Shown: positions 1 through 10,717 of the stretch, in pieces
Layout: every line of letters begins with the position of its first letter
How positions within the stretch are numbered: the first letter of the stretch is position 1
Source of the DNA: Pseudomonas sp. GM48
GTDB lineage: Bacteria > Pseudomonadota > Gammaproteobacteria > Pseudomonadales > Pseudomonadaceae
NCBI RefSeq assembly: GCF_000282335.1
Contig: NZ_AKJM01000126.1
Span: 1 to 34,184 of the forward strand
Direction: 5' to 3'
DNA length: 34,184 nucleotides
Notes under the pieces: model-generated
The model's database searches: none
The model's input: the letters and a program-made list of their open reading frames with translations, nothing else
What the model was told of the DNA's origin: nothing
Program-made: the position numbers and the translations under genes

Positions 1-429
1 GGCGGCTGCGCCTGCTGCCGCACCTGCTGCTGCACCGGGGGCGTTCAAATCACCACCGGTGGAAGAATTTTCAGGAGTCGCGGCTGGTGCAACGCCGGTT
101 CCTATGCGCCGATCAAGATCCTGGTATCGCTCCAGGTTTTCCTGCTTCATGCGCGCTACATCATTTTGCAGAACTTCAATCGCACCTTGCTGGCGCTCGA
201 TCTGTTGCTGCATTGATTGCAGTTGGTTGAACAGCTCGCCCTGTGCCGAGACAGGGGCCGAAACCCCTCCCCCGGCATAGGCGCCGTTCGTACCGTAACC
301 TGCAGGCGGATAACTGCTCCCGCTATTGTTATAACCGGAGTTGTCATCGACCACAGGAACCGCAGCCCACACCGCAAGCGGCGCAAGGCTGAGAGCCAGA
401 ACAGTTACAGCACGACGGCACGTTCGCAT
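1..429 (-). CDS. cpoB: Cell division coordinator CpoB (YbgF), 3' part cut off by the window edge
   Basis: CpoB is a periplasmic protein that links the Tol-Pal machine to PBP1b so that peptidoglycan synthesis and outer-membrane constriction proceed together. The visible 143 codons start at an ATG 6 bp after the pal stop. They show an Arg-rich start and a hydrophobic signal peptide ending near residue 22 (LAVWAA), then a Gly/Ser/Tyr-rich stretch. A Gln-rich coiled coil follows at about residues 60-105 (QLQSMQQQIERQQ, the trimerisation helix of the family), and then an Ala/Pro/Gly linker. The TPR domain expected next lies beyond position 1. Last gene of the tol-pal run. The identification rests on position plus the coiled coil. 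Confidence 0.93.
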   Translation of the reverse strand, partial: MRTCRRAVTVLALSLAPLAVWAAVPVVDDNSGYNNSGSSYPPAGYGTNGAYAGGGVSAPVSAQGELFNQLQSMQQQIERQQGAIEVLQNDVARMKQENLERYQDLDRRIGTGVAPAATPENSSTGGDLNAPGAAAGAAAGAAA

Positions 430-435
430 GACGAA

Positions 436-933
436 TTACTTACGCAGTTCGACGCGACGGTTTTGAGCCCAGGACTGCTCGTCGTTGCCGGTAGCAACTG
501 GACGCTCTTCGCCGTAGGAAACCAGTTCCAGCTGAGCTGGGGAAACACCTTGCAGTACCAGGTAGCGCTGAACGGCTTTCGCACGACGCTCGCCCAGTGC
601 CATGTTGTACTCACGAGTACCACGTTCGTCGGTGTTGCCTTCCAGAACAACGCGAGCGCCGTTTGCTTTCAGGTCTTTGGCGTGAACGTCCAGAGCGCGC
701 ATGGCTTCTGGCTTCAGGTCCGAACTGTCGTATTCGAAGTAGAAAGTGGTGATAGCGCGCAGTGCAGCTTCTTCGCTCAGGGAGCCGTCAACTGCACCAG
801 TGTTTGCGCCGTAACCAGCGTTTGGATCTACCGCGCCTTCACCGGCATTGTCGCCGCCTTTGGACGAGCAACCTACAGCTACAGCCATGGCCAGTGCCAG
901 CGCAGCAAATTTACCAAACTTCAGCATTTCCAT
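436..933 (-). CDS. pal: Peptidoglycan-associated lipoprotein Pal (OprL)
   Basis: Outer-membrane lipoprotein that grips peptidoglycan and binds TolB, as part of the Tol-Pal constriction machine. The 165 residues begin with a lipoprotein signal peptide whose lipobox ends at Cys22 (AVGC). A Gly/Asn/Ala-rich tether follows to about residue 55, then an OmpA-like domain to the end. The diaminopimelate-binding loop GNTDERGTREYN is at 99-110, with NRRVEL near the C-terminus. The length matches pseudomonad OprL. It lies 52 bp downstream of tolB and 6 bp upstream of cpoB, so the three are probably co-transcribed. Confidence 0.98.
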   Translation of the reverse strand: MEMLKFGKFAALALAMAVAVGCSSKGGDNAGEGAVDPNAGYGANTGAVDGSLSEEAALRAITTFYFEYDSSDLKPEAMRALDVHAKDLKANGARVVLEGNTDERGTREYNMALGERRAKAVQRYLVLQGVSPAQLELVSYGEERPVATGNDEQSWAQNRRVELRK

Positions 934-985
934 CGTGAAACTCCTAATGAACCCCAGTGTGTTAAGTACAACGTATAGCGCCGCG

Positions 986-2287
986 TCAGTTCAGGTAAGG
1001 GGACCAGGAAGGTTCTCTGACTTCGCCTTGTGCGGTAGGAAGCGGGAGCCTTACGCGTCCATTGATGGACACGAGCATCAAGACTCCCCGGCCCTGCTGG
1101 CGGGTGGCGTAGATTACCATGGTGCCGTTGGGCGCGACAGTAGGCGACTCGTCCAGAGTGCTATCAGTGAGGATTTTTACACTACCACGTTGCAAATCCT
1201 GGGCCGCCACCTTGAAATTGGTGAAGCCTTCCTGACGGTGAATCATGACAAGCGTCTTTTCATCAGCCGACAATTTAGGGTTGGCGTTGTAGTTACCGAC
1301 GAAAGTCACACGTTCGGCACCGCCACCACCGGCACTGGTCTTGTAGATCTGCGGCTTGCCGCCACGGTCGGAAGTGAAGTAGATGGTCGATCCATCCTTG
1401 CCCCAGAACGGCTCGGTGTTGATGCCAGGACCGCTGGTGACGCGGGTGATCTGACGCGAGCCCAGGTTCATCACGTAGATGTCCGGGTTGCCGTCTTTCG
1501 ACAGCACGAACGCCAGGCGATTGCCATCCGGCGACCAGGCCGGTGCACCGTTCAGGCCTTCGAAGTTGGTGATCTGCTCACGGCGACCGGTGTCGATGTT
1601 CTGCATGAAAATACGCGGACGCTTCTGCTCGAAGGAGACATAAGCGATGCGCTTGCCATCCGGTGCGAAACGCGGCGACAGGATCGGCTCGCGCGATTGC
1701 AGCAGAGTCACGGCGCGAGCACCGTCGTAGTCCGAACGTTGCAGGGTGTAGCGAGTGTTGTTCTCGGAGAAACGCTCAGCCGTTACGTACAGCAGACGAG
1801 TCGAGAAGGCACCCTTGATACCCGTGAGCTTTTCGAACGACTGGTCAGAGATGTAGTGCGCCATGTCGCGCAACTGATCGACGCCGCCCGACACGCTGCC
1901 GGTCAGCACTTGCTGCTCGGTGGCCACGTTGAACAGTGCGTATTGCACCTGCAGGCGACCGCCCGCCGGAACAATGCTGCCGACCATGACGTACTGGGCA
2001 CCCAGCGCCTTGAAGTCACGGAAGATGATTTCGCTGGCCTGGCTTGGCTGGCTGATCATGTTCTGTTTTGGAAGCGGCGAGTAGTAACCCGAGTTGCGCA
2101 GATCGTTACCGATGATTTCCGCCATGTCGTCCGGCAGCACGCTACCGCCCTGGAAGCCGAACGGCACAACGGCGATCGGGGTGGCCCGATCGCTGCCGCT
2201 GGTAACCAGAATGTTTTTCTCATCTGCCATCGCCATCCCTGCCATGCAGCAGATAGCGACCAGCATTCCTCGTAGAAGGTTTCTCAC
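986..2287 (-). CDS. tolB: Tol-Pal system periplasmic protein TolB
   Basis: Periplasmic beta-propeller that cycles between Pal and TolA. It has 433 residues. The signal peptide ends at about residue 21 (AMA, mature from Asp22), then an N-terminal alpha/beta domain runs to about 170. A six-bladed propeller follows with repeated WSPDG/FAPDGKRIAY-type strands (SPRFAPDGKRIAYVS, APAWSPDGNRLAFVL). The start is GTG, and its first four bases (GTGA) overlap the TGA stop of tolA, which implies translational coupling. An internal ATG at codon 8 is an alternative but would shorten the signal peptide. Confidence 0.98.
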   Translation of the reverse strand: MRNLLRGMLVAICCMAGMAMADEKNILVTSGSDRATPIAVVPFGFQGGSVLPDDMAEIIGNDLRNSGYYSPLPKQNMISQPSQASEIIFRDFKALGAQYVMVGSIVPAGGRLQVQYALFNVATEQQVLTGSVSGGVDQLRDMAHYISDQSFEKLTGIKGAFSTRLLYVTAERFSENNTRYTLQRSDYDGARAVTLLQSREPILSPRFAPDGKRIAYVSFEQKRPRIFMQNIDTGRREQITNFEGLNGAPAWSPDGNRLAFVLSKDGNPDIYVMNLGSRQITRVTSGPGINTEPFWGKDGSTIYFTSDRGGKPQIYKTSAGGGGAERVTFVGNYNANPKLSADEKTLVMIHRQEGFTNFKVAAQDLQRGSVKILTDSTLDESPTVAPNGTMVIYATRQQGRGVLMLVSINGRVRLPLPTAQGEVREPSWSPYLN

Positions 2288-3363
2288 AAGGCTAGATCCT
2301 CAGGTGTGAATGTCATCTTGAATGAACGATACGGAGCGAAATCACTCGGCTTCATTCCCTGCATTTCTGTCAAACGTCCAATATTCTTGACCGCTGCAAC
2401 AGCCGATGCGTCAAACGGACCGTCGCCACTGGACTTGGACACGCTGACCGAAGTCACCGTACCGTCCGGCAACATGCCGATTTGCAATACGACCGTCATG
2501 CCTTTGCGTGCCGAAGGTGGACGAGCCCAGCCTTCCGCTGCACGCGCACGAATCAGATCATCGAAACTGCCGGCGACTTCGTCACCCTGTTCATCGGCCA
2601 AGGCCTGCTGACGCTGCGGCGTATCGGAAAGCAAATCTGCCAGGGCCTGGGCCTTCTTGTCTTCGGCGGATTTACGTGCCGCATCCTGCGATTTCTTCTT
2701 CGCAGCATCGGCAGCAGCTTTCTTCTTCGCTTCTTCGGCGACTTTCTTCTTCGCCTCTTCAGCCTCGGCTTTCTTCTTGGCGTCTTCCGCGGCTTTCTTC
2801 TTCGCGTCTTCGACAATCTTTTTCTTGGCTTCTTCAGCGGCCGCTTTCTTGGCCTCTTCTTCAGCAGCCTTCTTGGCTTCTTCTTCAGCTTTCTTCTTGG
2901 CTATATCAGCCAATTGTTTCTCTTCTGCCTTCTTGGCTTCCGCGGCTTTCTTCGAATCGTCGGCTTTCTTGGCCTCATCAGCCTTTTTCGCCTCGTCCGC
3001 TTTCTTGGCCTCGTCGGCCTTCTTGGCTTCTTCGGCCTTTTGAGCCGCCTCTTCTTTCTTTTGTTCCGCTGCCTTCACCGCTTCCTGCTCGACCTTTTTC
3101 TGTTCCATCTGCTCGACTTCGGTCTGACGCGCAGCAGATTTCTGCGCTTCACCGGCAATCTTCTGATTGGTCTGGGTGGTCGCCCGACTTTTCGATTTCA
3201 GCTGGTACAAGGTCGCCTGGACAATCGGCTTGGCCGGCGGCAGTTCCGGGGTAAAGGCAAAACTGACGAACAGCATGCCGAACACCAGCACGTGCAAGCC
3301 AATCGCCCAGACACTAGGCCAGAAGTAGCTTTCCGAGGCGGACGGCTCTCGCTGTTGCTGCAT
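2284..3363 (-). CDS. tolA: Cell envelope integrity protein TolA
   Basis: Inner-membrane protein spanning the periplasm, which carries proton-motive energy from TolQR to TolB-Pal. It has 359 residues. Domain I is a short cytoplasmic start and one membrane helix (about 16-37). Domain II (about 55-245) is a long Lys/Ala/Glu helix containing tandem KADEAK hexapeptides at about 114-135. Domain III (about 265-359) is the globular TonB-like end (GWARPPSARKGMTVVLQIGMLPDGTV). Its ATG shares one base with the tolR stop (TGATG), and its stop overlaps the tolB GTG. The hexapeptide run is nearly identical at DNA level, so its length may vary between strains. Confidence 0.97.
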   Translation of the reverse strand: MQQQREPSASESYFWPSVWAIGLHVLVFGMLFVSFAFTPELPPAKPIVQATLYQLKSKSRATTQTNQKIAGEAQKSAARQTEVEQMEQKKVEQEAVKAAEQKKEEAAQKAEEAKKADEAKKADEAKKADEAKKADDSKKAAEAKKAEEKQLADIAKKKAEEEAKKAAEEEAKKAAAEEAKKKIVEDAKKKAAEDAKKKAEAEEAKKKVAEEAKKKAAADAAKKKSQDAARKSAEDKKAQALADLLSDTPQRQQALADEQGDEVAGSFDDLIRARAAEGWARPPSARKGMTVVLQIGMLPDGTVTSVSVSKSSGDGPFDASAVAAVKNIGRLTEMQGMKPSDFAPYRSFKMTFTPEDLAL

Positions 3364-3824
3364 CAGGGCGCCTCGGTGATCAAGCCAACATTACCGACCC
3401 CGGCTTTCTGCAATCCGCCCATGGCCCCCATGACGGAACCGTAATCGACGGACTTGTCGCCGCGAATGAAGACCTGGGTGTGCTTGCCGTTTTCATTGCC
3501 GACGCGAATGATCTTGGTCACGGCGTCGGTCATCTGCGGCAACGTCATGGCCCGGTCCTGCTGCTTGTCTGTGTCGACTTCGCTGCCGAGGTTCCAGTAA
3601 TAGGTCTTGTCGGATTTGATGGAAATGGTCAGGACCTGGGTGTTGTTGTCCTGCGGCAAGGCTTCGCTGGAAACCTTGGGCAGATCAACTTTCACGCCCT
3701 GATTGAGCATCGGCGCGGTCACCATGAAAATGACCAGCAGCACCAACATCACGTCGATGTAAGGCACCACGTTCATCTCGGCGACCGGCTTGCGCTTTTT
3801 GCGAGCTCGAGCGATTAAAGCCAT
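3363..3824 (-). CDS. tolR: Tol-Pal motor subunit TolR
   Basis: ExbD/TolR-family subunit that forms the proton channel with TolQ. It has 153 residues: a basic cytoplasmic N-terminus (ARARKKRKP), one membrane helix at about 21-40, and a periplasmic domain. The proton-relay Asp is Asp24 in VVPYIDVMLVLLVIFM, matching E. coli Asp23. The stop and the tolA start overlap by one base, and the tolQ stop is 14 bp upstream, so the genes are tightly coupled. Paralogy with ExbD is excluded by context: tolQ lies before it and tolA after it. Confidence 0.98.
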   Translation of the reverse strand: MALIARARKKRKPVAEMNVVPYIDVMLVLLVIFMVTAPMLNQGVKVDLPKVSSEALPQDNNTQVLTISIKSDKTYYWNLGSEVDTDKQQDRAMTLPQMTDAVTKIIRVGNENGKHTQVFIRGDKSVDYGSVMGAMGGLQKAGVGNVGLITEAP

Positions 3825-3838
3825 TGGAAATTACCTGC

Positions 3839-4534
3839 TTATTCTTCGCTGGTGTGCACTTTGCGGTGCAGGATCGCCTGGAACTCGTCGGCGAAGGTGT
3901 AGTAGCGGCCCAGCAGGGTTTCGCTGCGAGCAGCAAAACGGTTGTAAGCGATAACGGCTGGAATGGCAGCGAACAGACCGATGGCCGTGGCGATCAGTGC
4001 TTCGGCGATACCCGGGGCCACAGTGGCCAGGGTCGCTTGCTGGGCGGTCGCCAGACCACGGAAGGAGTTCATGATCCCCCAAACGGTACCGAACAGACCG
4101 ATGTACGGGCTGACGGAGCCGACAGTGGCCAGGAACGGCAGGCTCTGCTCGAGCTTCTCTTCTTCGCGGGAAATGGCAACGCGCATGGCGCGGGCCACAC
4201 CTTCCATGACGGCTTCCGGGTCAACGCCTGACTGCTGGCGCAGACGGGAGAATTCCTTGAAACCGGCACGGAAGATTTGCTCGACACCCGAATCAGGGTC
4301 CGGGTTGCTGCCGGCCTGACGGTAGAGCTTGGACAGGTCGATTCCCGACCAGAAGCGCTCTTCAAAGCTCTCCAGGGCACGTCGACCGGCGCGCAGCAGG
4401 TTGCTGCGCTGAAAGATCATGATCCACGAGGTCACCGATGCGGCTACCAGGGTCAGCATTACCAGTTGCACCACGATACTGGCATTGCTGACCAGGCTCC
4501 ACATGGAGGAATGGTCGACGACGTTAGCTTCCAC
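3839..4534 (-). CDS. tolQ: Tol-Pal motor subunit TolQ
   Basis: MotA/TolQ/ExbB-family inner-membrane protein, the stator-like core that powers TolA. It has 231 residues with three membrane helices at about 17-40, 134-157 and 171-196, separated by the large cytoplasmic loop of the family. The last two helices carry the conserved pore residues (VSPYIGLFGTVWGIMNSF; VAPGIAEALIATAIGLFAA). The first 11 bp overlap the end of ybgC, so translation is coupled. Length equals the E. coli protein to within a residue. Confidence 0.98.
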   Translation of the reverse strand: MEANVVDHSSMWSLVSNASIVVQLVMLTLVAASVTSWIMIFQRSNLLRAGRRALESFEERFWSGIDLSKLYRQAGSNPDPDSGVEQIFRAGFKEFSRLRQQSGVDPEAVMEGVARAMRVAISREEEKLEQSLPFLATVGSVSPYIGLFGTVWGIMNSFRGLATAQQATLATVAPGIAEALIATAIGLFAAIPAVIAYNRFAARSETLLGRYYTFADEFQAILHRKVHTSEE

Positions 4535-4991
4535 GCTTTATCTCCTGCTTTGAGTGTGTACCCGCGCCGCTCACGTCGGCAAAGGCCGCTCGTAGAGCTT
4601 CGGGAATGGCCCGGGGTTTCAAACTTTCAGTGCGCACACAGGCCACCAGAAACTGCCCTTCGCAGAGCAGCACATTATCCGTCGCCCGCCTGACCTGCTG
4701 TTTAAAGCGCAGGCTGGCACGGTTCAATTCGATTACTTCAGCGCTTACCAGCAGTTCGTCATCCAGTCGCGCCGGCGCGTGGTAGCGCGCTTCGCTGGAA
4801 TGCACGACGAACAACAGGTCCTCCCCGGCAAGCTGCGATTGGGCAAAGCCCAGATCTCGTAGCCGTTCGGTTCGAGCCCGTTCCATAAACTTGAGGTAAT
4901 TGACGTAATACACGATGCCGCCCGCATCGGTGTCCTCGTAATAAACGCGACAACGATGTGCGAAAGGCTCAAGCCCGTTTTGCGCGCGCAT
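4524..4991 (-). CDS. ybgC: Tol-Pal-associated acyl-CoA thioesterase YbgC
   Basis: Hotdog-fold thioesterase encoded at the head of tol operons. The family hydrolyses acyl-CoA or acyl-ACP thioesters and is linked to phospholipid metabolism at the inner membrane. It has 155 residues. The signature YYEDTDAGGIVYYVNY contains the catalytic Asp (Asp22), followed by the central helix FMERARTERLRDLG. A GAGGAG ribosome site lies about 12 bp before the ATG, slightly far. It is separated from ruvB by 127 bp, so the tol operon may have its own promoter there. I could not pick a convincing -35/-10 pair. Confidence 0.95.
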   Translation of the reverse strand: MRAQNGLEPFAHRCRVYYEDTDAGGIVYYVNYLKFMERARTERLRDLGFAQSQLAGEDLLFVVHSSEARYHAPARLDDELLVSAEVIELNRASLRFKQQVRRATDNVLLCEGQFLVACVRTESLKPRAIPEALRAAFADVSGAGTHSKQEIKRGS

Positions 4992-5118
4992 ACTCTAGTG
5001 CTTACTCCTCAGGTTGCCAATCCGGCCAGGCAACTGTTTTTCATTGTTCTGCGGCTTTCTTGCGAAAGTACGGTCCTGGGACCCTACATTGCCCGAAAAA
5101 ATCAGCACGCAACGTTAA

Positions 5119-6180
5119 TTAATCATCACTGGCATCGAGGAACTCGTCTACCACGGGCATTTCGCCCAATCGTGACGGGATGTTTAAACCGAAATGCAGG
5201 TAGGCATGCCGCGTCACCACCCGCCCCCGTGGCGTGCGCATGATGTAGCCCTGCTGGATCAGATAAGGCTCCAGCACGTCTTCAATGGTGTGACGTTCCT
5301 CGCTGATGGCAGCGGCCAGGCTGTCGACCCCGACTGGCCCGCCATCGAACTTCTCGATCATGGTCAGCAACAGGCGCCGGTCCTGGTGATCGAAACCACG
5401 CTCGTCGACGTCCAGCAGGTTCAGCGCCAGGTCGGCAATCGGCTTGGTGATATGCCCCTTGGCGCGAACTTCGGCGAAATCACGCACCCGACGCAGCAGT
5501 CGGTTGGCGATCCGTGGCGTGCCACGCGCGCGACGGGCGATTTCGAAGGCACCTTCCGGGTCGAGCGGCAAACCGAGGATGTTCGCCGAACGACCGACAA
5601 TGGTCGCCAGGTCGGCGTTGCTATAGAACTCCAGGCGCTGGACGATGCCGAAACGGTCACGCAACGGGTTGGTGAGCATCCCCGCCCGCGTCGTCGCGCC
5701 GACCAGGGTGAACGGCGGCAGATCCAGCTTGATCGAACGCGCGGCAGGCCCCTCACCGATCATGATGTCGAGCTGGAAATCTTCCATGGCCGGGTACAGC
5801 ACTTCCTCAACGATGGGCGACAGGCGATGGATTTCGTCGATAAACAGCACATCGTGGGGCTCAAGGTTGGTCAACAGCGCCGCCAGGTCACCAGGGCGCT
5901 CCAGCACCGGCCCCGAGGTGCTTTTGATCGACACGCCCATTTCCTGGGCGATGATGTTGGCAAGCGTGGTCTTGCCCAGGCCCGGCGGCCCGAAGATCAG
6001 CGTGTGATCCAGGGATTCGTTACGACCGCGGGCAGCCTGAATGAACAATTCCATCTGCTCGCGAACGGTCGGCTGGCCAATGTACTCAGCCAGGCTGACC
6101 GGGCGAATCGCCCGGTCCTGGACTTCTTCGCGCTCACGCGGGCTGTGCGTGGCAGCGATCAGACGATCAGCTTCAATCAC
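5119..6180 (-). CDS. ruvB: Holliday junction branch migration ATPase RuvB
   Basis: AAA+ hexameric motor that, with RuvA, drives branch migration of Holliday junctions. It has 353 residues. Walker A is GPPGLGKT (64-71), Walker B VLFIDEIH (111-118), sensor 1 is in LVGATTRAGML, and a C-terminal winged helix ends with TPRGRVVTRHAY. The start codon is GTG and directly abuts the TAA stop of ruvA with no spacer, so it is almost certainly translated by re-initiation. A long opposite-strand open frame here is a GC-bias shadow. Confidence 0.98.
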   Translation of the reverse strand: MIEADRLIAATHSPREREEVQDRAIRPVSLAEYIGQPTVREQMELFIQAARGRNESLDHTLIFGPPGLGKTTLANIIAQEMGVSIKSTSGPVLERPGDLAALLTNLEPHDVLFIDEIHRLSPIVEEVLYPAMEDFQLDIMIGEGPAARSIKLDLPPFTLVGATTRAGMLTNPLRDRFGIVQRLEFYSNADLATIVGRSANILGLPLDPEGAFEIARRARGTPRIANRLLRRVRDFAEVRAKGHITKPIADLALNLLDVDERGFDHQDRRLLLTMIEKFDGGPVGVDSLAAAISEERHTIEDVLEPYLIQQGYIMRTPRGRVVTRHAYLHFGLNIPSRLGEMPVVDEFLDASDD

Positions 6181-6789
6181 TTAGATCATTCCCTTCAAGG
6201 CACGGCGGATCATGTCTTCGCTGCTCAAACCTTTATCCTTGATTGCAGAAACCGCCTTGCTGGCTTCCTGCGGCTTGTAGCCCAGGGAAATCAAGGCGCT
6301 GACAGCGTCATTTTCGGCAGTGTTCACCGGGGCGGGTCCATCCGGCTGGTTCGGCACCAGGGCGAACATGGCCGGTACGGTTTCCCAGGCCTTGAAGCGA
6401 TCCTTGAGTTCCACCAGCAAGCGTTCAGCGGTTTTCTTGCCGACGCCCGGGACCTTGGTCAACGCCGAAGTATCCTGGGACTGCACGCAACGCACCAGTT
6501 CGTCGACTTCCAGGCTCGACATCAAGGCCAGCGCCAGCTTCGGCCCAACGCCATTGAGGCGGATCAATTCACGAAAAAAGTCCCGCTCACGCTTGCCGAC
6601 AAAACCATAAAGTAACTGCGCGTCTTCGCGCACCACCAAATGGGTGTGCAAGGTCAGCGGCTCACCGACCGACGGCAAGCGGTAAAGAGTCGTCATGGGC
6701 ACTTCAAGCTCATAACCCAGACCATTTACATCCAGAATCAGATGCGGTGGCTGCTTCTCAGCCAGGGTGCCGCGCAAACGTCCAATCAC
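6181..6789 (-). CDS. ruvA: Holliday junction DNA-binding protein RuvA
   Basis: Tetrameric junction-binding subunit of RuvAB. I place the start at a GTG at 6789, giving 202 residues beginning M-IGRLRGTL, the invariant RuvA N-terminus. An AAGGA ribosome site lies 8 bp upstream. An open frame continues upstream, but that sequence is not RuvA-like. The OB-fold comes first, then the helix-hairpin-helix pair (LNGVGPKLALALMSS; TKVPGVGKKTAERLLVELKDR), then the flexible linker and the small C-terminal RuvB-binding domain (ALISLGYKPQEASKAV). The stop is fused to the ruvB start. Confidence 0.97.
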   Translation of the reverse strand: MIGRLRGTLAEKQPPHLILDVNGLGYELEVPMTTLYRLPSVGEPLTLHTHLVVREDAQLLYGFVGKRERDFFRELIRLNGVGPKLALALMSSLEVDELVRCVQSQDTSALTKVPGVGKKTAERLLVELKDRFKAWETVPAMFALVPNQPDGPAPVNTAENDAVSALISLGYKPQEASKAVSAIKDKGLSSEDMIRRALKGMI

Positions 6790-6903
6790 GTTACAAATCC
6801 TTGAGCGTTGGCCAGCTCTGGGCCAGCGACTGATAGAGCGTGGGAGTACCGCCGACAACCCAGGCGAAACGCCCCCACTCCATAAAAATGAGTGCTGATG
6901 CTA

Positions 6904-7428
6904 TCAGAGACGCAGGCGCCCGCCACGACTGCGTGCTGCTCCCAGACCATGGGGCAGCAGGCTGGAACGGGTATGAGCATGGCAGATGGCAATGGCCAGG
7001 GCGTCCGAAGCATCGATTTGCGGTTTGCTGGTCAGCTTTAACATATGCATGACCATCATCTGCACCTGCTCCTTGTTGGCCGCACCAGTGCCGACTACTG
7101 CCTGCTTGACCTGCGTCGCCGTGTACTCGGCGATTTCCAGACTCTCTTCCGCCCCCGCCACGATAGCGGCGCCACGGGCCTGCCCCAGTTTCAGGGCGGA
7201 GTCGGCGTTACGGGCCATGAACACCTTTTCAATGCCCATGGTGACCGGGCCGTAGGTCTGAATGATCTCCCGCACACCGCGATAGACAATCTGCAGGCGC
7301 TCATGCAACTCGCCGGCACCGGTGCGGATACAACCGGAGGCCACGTATTCGCAGCCACGGCCGGTATCACGAACCACGCCATAACCGGTGATGCGTGAGC
7401 CGGGGTCGATACCAAGAATTAAAGTCAT
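6904..7428 (-). CDS. ruvC: Holliday junction resolvase RuvC
   Basis: Dimeric endonuclease that resolves Holliday junctions after RuvAB branch migration. It has 174 residues of RNase H-like fold. The four catalytic acidic residues are all visible: Asp8 (GIDPGSR), Glu67 (GIEKVF), Asp139 and Asp142 (IDASDALAIA). It is first in ruvC-ruvA-ruvB, but 114 bp separate it from ruvA, enough for a separate ruvAB promoter. I saw no clear LexA box (CTGT-N8-ACAG) in either gap. Confidence 0.98.
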   Translation of the reverse strand: MTLILGIDPGSRITGYGVVRDTGRGCEYVASGCIRTGAGELHERLQIVYRGVREIIQTYGPVTMGIEKVFMARNADSALKLGQARGAAIVAGAEESLEIAEYTATQVKQAVVGTGAANKEQVQMMVMHMLKLTSKPQIDASDALAIAICHAHTRSSLLPHGLGAARSRGGRLRL

Positions 7429-7472
7429 AACGCCTGCGGATTAAGGAAGTGCACTGTATTCAATGAAACAAA

Positions 7473-7562
7473 TGTGGGAGCGGGCTTGCTCGCGAAGACG
7501 GTTTAATATTCAGCAACGACGTTGCCTGCAAGTCCGCATTCGCGAGCAAGCCCGCTCCCACA
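7473..7562. repeat. REP pair (REPIN), outward order GTGGG...GCGAA / TTCGC...CCCAC
   Basis: Two inverted copies of a 24-bp REP, TGTGGGAGCGGGCTTGCTCG with CGAA, at 7473-7496 and 7539-7562 (reverse complement). They are separated by a 42-bp non-conserved spacer, in the gap between yebC and ruvC. REPINs of this kind are moved by RAYT transposases in pseudomonads. Transcribed, the pair would fold into a long stem. Confidence 0.93.
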
Positions 7563-7579
7563 CTGGATCTTAGTCGCCT

Positions 7580-8326
<747 letters not shown>

Positions 8327-8421
8327 AACTCGCTCCGAATTCTCTTTGAAACATTGCCCGCCACGCCATGATGCGCCAGCCGGCAAATAAAAATCCCGAC
8401 CCGTTTTCAATCTTTACAGAT

Positions 8422-8451
8422 AGAAAAAAGGCGCATCCGAAGATGCGCCTT
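8422..8451 (-). terminator. Rho-independent terminator after aspS
   Basis: Read on the minus strand, a 10-bp stem (AAGGCGCATC / GATGCGCCTT, 8428-8451) closed by a TTCG tetraloop is followed by a T run. It lies 10 bp beyond the aspS stop and separates aspS from yebC, so yebC probably has its own promoter or depends on read-through. Confidence 0.9.
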
Positions 8452-8461
8452 CAGGTCGACC

Positions 8462-10237
<1,776 letters not shown>

Positions 10238-10359
10238 GGTCGTGTTTTCACTTCTCGTAATTCGAAATTCGGTTGGAGATCCTACAGCAGCCCCGTCTTT
10301 AAAAAAGTCGCCGGGTGATGCAAGAGCTCGCGCGTGTGGTTCAAACCAGGTTCCAGACC

Positions 10360-10581
10360 TTAGTCAGCTTTGTCGCCGCCGGCCAGGTTCTTCTTGGAAC
10401 CGGTCTTGAAATCGGTTTCGTACCAACCCGTGCCGCTGAGGCGGAAGCCCGGCATGGACAGCAGTTTTTTAAGCTCTGGCGCCTGACAGGCAGGGCAGTC
10501 GACCAGCGGTGCATCGCTGATCTTTTGAATGGCTTCCAACTGATGACCACAGGAAGCACATTGATAATCGTACATCGGCAT
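10360..10581 (-). CDS. FmdB-family zinc-ribbon protein
   Basis: Small 73-residue protein of the FmdB/CxxC_CxxC_SSSS regulatory family, function unproven. The start is at MPMYDYQC, the family N-terminus, and Met3 is an alternative start. The zinc ribbon uses Cys8-x2-Cys11 and Cys29-x2-Cys32, followed by LKKLLSMPGFRLSGTGWYETDF, the usual SGTGWY segment, and a Lys/Gly-rich tail. It is the first gene of the aspS transcription unit, 122 bp upstream of aspS with no terminator between them. A good -10 lies about 60 bp upstream. Confidence 0.93.
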   Translation of the reverse strand: MPMYDYQCASCGHQLEAIQKISDAPLVDCPACQAPELKKLLSMPGFRLSGTGWYETDFKTGSKKNLAGGDKAD

Positions 10582-10642
10582 GGAGGTTGTCTCGGCGATC
10601 AGATTGCTACCGCAAACGCAGGGTTTTGCGGCAAAGAGCGGG

Positions 10643-10670
10643 ATTATATCCATTAAACGCGGCCTGTGCA
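10643..10670 (-). promoter_or_regulatory. Candidate sigma-70 promoter for fmdB-aspS
   Basis: On the minus strand there is a perfect TATAAT (10643-10648) and TGCACA (10665-10670, four of six matches to TTGACA) at 16-bp spacing. The -35 falls within the inverted repeat at 10664-10687. The predicted start is about 55 nt before fmdB. Confidence 0.5.
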
Positions 10671-10687
10671 GCCGTAAGACTGCACAG
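10664..10687. repeat. Inverted repeat CTGTGCAG-N8-CTGCACAG
   Basis: Perfect 8-bp arms at 10664-10671 and 10680-10687 lie between the RHH gene stop and fmdB, overlapping the proposed -35. No T run follows on either strand, so an operator is as likely as an RNA hairpin at the end of the RHH transcript. Confidence 0.7.
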
Positions 10688-10717
10688 CCCGACACTCTGC
10701 TGCTTTCGCCGATTAGA

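Noticed and set aside
5013..5034. GTTGCC/GGCAAC hairpin followed by T's between ybgC and ruvB, as a terminator
   Set aside because: The T run lies on the plus strand, but all neighbouring genes are on the minus strand. On the minus strand no T run follows.
6890..6915. CTGAT-N3-ATCAG palindrome near the ruvC stop as a LexA box
   Set aside because: It does not fit CTGT-N8-ACAG spacing and lies across the end of the ruvC coding sequence.
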